Of a DNA stretch of 5,716 nt, positions 5,050 to 5,716 are shown piece by piece (the first letter of the stretch is position 1; the number at the start of each line of letters is the position of its first letter). The position numbers were made by a program, and so were the translations under genes. Source of the stretch: Streptomyces regalis (lineage in GTDB: Bacteria; Actinomycetota; Actinomycetes; Streptomycetales; Streptomycetaceae); the NCBI RefSeq assembly GCF_001509475.1, contig NZ_LLZG01000386.1, positions 1 through 5,716 on the forward strand, written 5' to 3'. The notes beneath the pieces were generated by a model, which saw only the letters and a list, made by a program, of their open reading frames with translations, did no database searches and was not told where the DNA came from.

Positions 5050-5716
5050 GGCGTGCGTACCTCCTCGTCGGCCCGTTCTTCTGCGGCTTGCGTCCAGCCG
5101 GGGCCGAGTCGAAGTTTCTCCCACGCGGCGGCGTCGAGGGCGACCAGGCGGTCGGCGTGGTCGCGGGAGGGGGGTGCGGCGAGGTCGCCGGGGGCGGTGA
5201 GGGCTGCGGCGGCCCAGAGGTGACCGTGCCGGAGGCGGTCACGCAGGGGGAGGTCTCGGAGGGTGGCGGAGAGGAACCCGGCGGCGAAGGCGTCACCGGC
5301 ACCGACCGTTGCCACGGGGGTGACATGGAGGGCGGGTACGAAGGTGCTCGCCGACTGCACGGCGCCCGGGGCCGGGGCAGGCCGGGGATGGGTCGCGCAG
5401 CCCGGCGCTTGCGGGGCGCCGCCCTTCTGTGGGTCGGGATCCGCCCTGAGCGGCACGAATGCCTGCGGCTGGGCGGACGGGTACGGTCCGTCGGCTCGTC
5501 GCGGCCCGACGGACGGGTACGGTCCGTCGCCGGCTTGCGGCTTGACGGACGAGCCCTGCCAGTCGACTGCCTGCGGCTGGGCGGACGGGTACGGTTCGTC
5601 GGCTGCTTGCGGCTTGGCGGACGAGTGCGACCCGTCGGCTACTCCCGAGCTGACGGACAGATCCAGCCGGTCGACTGCCTGCGGCCCGACAGACGGGTAC
5701 AGTCCGTCGCCGACTT
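5046..5716 (-). CDS. PfkB-family sugar kinase, 3' part, with repeat-filled insertion
   Basis: This is the C-terminal part of a ribokinase/PfkB-type kinase, which phosphorylates a sugar or sugar acid with ATP; 2-keto-3-deoxygluconate kinase is one candidate. The segment TFVPALHVTPVATVGAGDAFAAGFL (from about 5345 down to 5271) is PfkB signature 2. The GAGD anion hole and catalytic base are intact (Asp codon at 5294-5292). The usual Asp/Asn at the start of the signature is Ala here. About 70 normal C-terminal residues follow. The stop overlaps the IclR ATG as ATGA. Upstream of 5345 the frame leaves the kinase fold: a Pro/Ala/Gly-rich linker, then seven 12-residue repeats. I translated this frame to the right edge and found no stop, so the insertion is in frame and at least 120 residues long. 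It falls where ribokinases have a beta-turn before the signature strand. Whether an intact N-terminal domain lies beyond the window is unknown; a decaying gene is possible. Confidence 0.8.
   Translation of the reverse strand, partial: VGDGLYPSVGPQAVDRLDLSVSSGVADGSHSSAKPQAADEPYPSAQPQAVDWQGSSVKPQAGDGPYPSVGPRRADGPYPSAQPQAFVPLRADPDPQKGGAPQAPGCATHPRPAPAPGAVQSASTFVPALHVTPVATVGAGDAFAAGFLSATLRDLPLRDRLRHGHLWAAAALTAPGDLAAPPSRDHADRLVALDAAAWEKLRLGPGWTQAAEERADEEVRTP
5346..5460. other. GC-rich linker between the kinase signature and the repeat array
   Basis: On the minus strand this encodes a Pro/Ala/Gly-rich stretch (including HPRPAPAPGAVQSA) that does not match a kinase fold. It contains a 6-bp inverted repeat, CGGCGC (5403-5408) with GCGCCG (5416-5421), around a 7-base loop. 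Its end nearest the array (5425-5460, residues FVPLRADPDPQK) may be a worn eighth repeat unit, sharing P-Q at the same unit positions. It looks like a second inserted element distinct from the 36-bp units. This is inference from composition and position. Confidence 0.45.
5461..5716 (-). repeat. Seven tandem 36-bp units encoding a 12-residue repeat
   Basis: Units begin at 5461, 5497, 5533, 5569, 5605, 5641 and 5677, with an eighth starting at 5713 and cut by the window edge. All are exactly 36 bp with no gaps. The units at 5461 and 5569 differ at one base of 36; those at 5461 and 5605 at six; the one at 5641 is the most diverged. In the kinase frame, read in coding order, they give GDGLYPSVGPQA, VDRLDLSVSSGV, ADGSHSSAKPQA, ADEPYPSAQPQA, VDWQGSSVKPQA, GDGPYPSVGPRR and ADGPYPSAQPQA. 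The unit at 5497 holds an 8-bp inverted repeat, CGACGGAC (5507-5514) with GTCCGTCG (5522-5529), around a 7-base loop; other units keep parts of it. The array extends beyond the window. Confidence 0.9.

Noticed and set aside
3881..5326. Minus-strand open frame of 481 residues across RidA, IclR and the kinase end
   Set aside because: Most of its product is P/R/H-rich out-of-frame translation of IclR. Only the last part, from 4291, is the real RidA gene.
5461..5716. CRISPR-like array, because units are 36 bp and regularly spaced
   Set aside because: The 36-bp units abut with no spacers, diverge from one another, keep a protein reading frame and have no cas genes nearby. It is a coding tandem repeat.

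Overview
The window looks like chromosomal DNA of a high-GC actinomycete, most likely Streptomyces. GC is very high, codon third positions are overwhelmingly G or C, start sites carry strong AAGGAG/GAGGAGG-type ribosome binding sites, and the gene families are typical of that genus. The genus call is inferred from composition and families; no search was run.

Layout. Positions 1-296 are a mostly non-coding, C-rich stretch upstream of a secreted protease. It holds a candidate promoter for the protease, a short perfect inverted repeat, and possibly the first codons of a divergent gene running off the left edge. At 297-1649 (+) lies a complete secreted M14 zinc carboxypeptidase of the carboxypeptidase T type, with signal peptide, propeptide and all catalytic residues. 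Its stop overlaps, tail to tail by four bases (CTAG), the stop of a minus-strand gene at 1646-2221 encoding a 191-residue protein of unknown function with a long acidic low-complexity middle.

Positions 2276-5716 hold a minus-strand gene run read right to left: the 3' part of a PfkB-family sugar kinase, an IclR-family regulator, a RidA-family enamine/imine deaminase, and a GntP-family organic-acid permease. The first three are joined by two ATGA stop/start overlaps, so they are almost certainly one translationally coupled operon. The permease follows after a 117-base gap containing a strong hairpin. Together they look like a self-regulated catabolic locus: an acid taken up by the permease, a kinase acting on a sugar or sugar acid, RidA clearing reactive enamines, and IclR as local control. 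The substrate cannot be read from the window.

The most unusual feature is inside the kinase. Just before the conserved segment leading to the GAGD motif, the frame is interrupted by at least 370 bases unrelated to a kinase. These comprise a GC-rich linker and seven consecutive 36-bp repeat units encoding a 12-residue repeat (consensus A-D-G-P-Y-P-S-A/V-x-P-Q-A). The frame stays open through all units to the right edge, and several units contain DNA inverted repeats. This looks like an in-frame expansion of a repeat or palindromic element within a metabolic enzyme, and it continues beyond the window.
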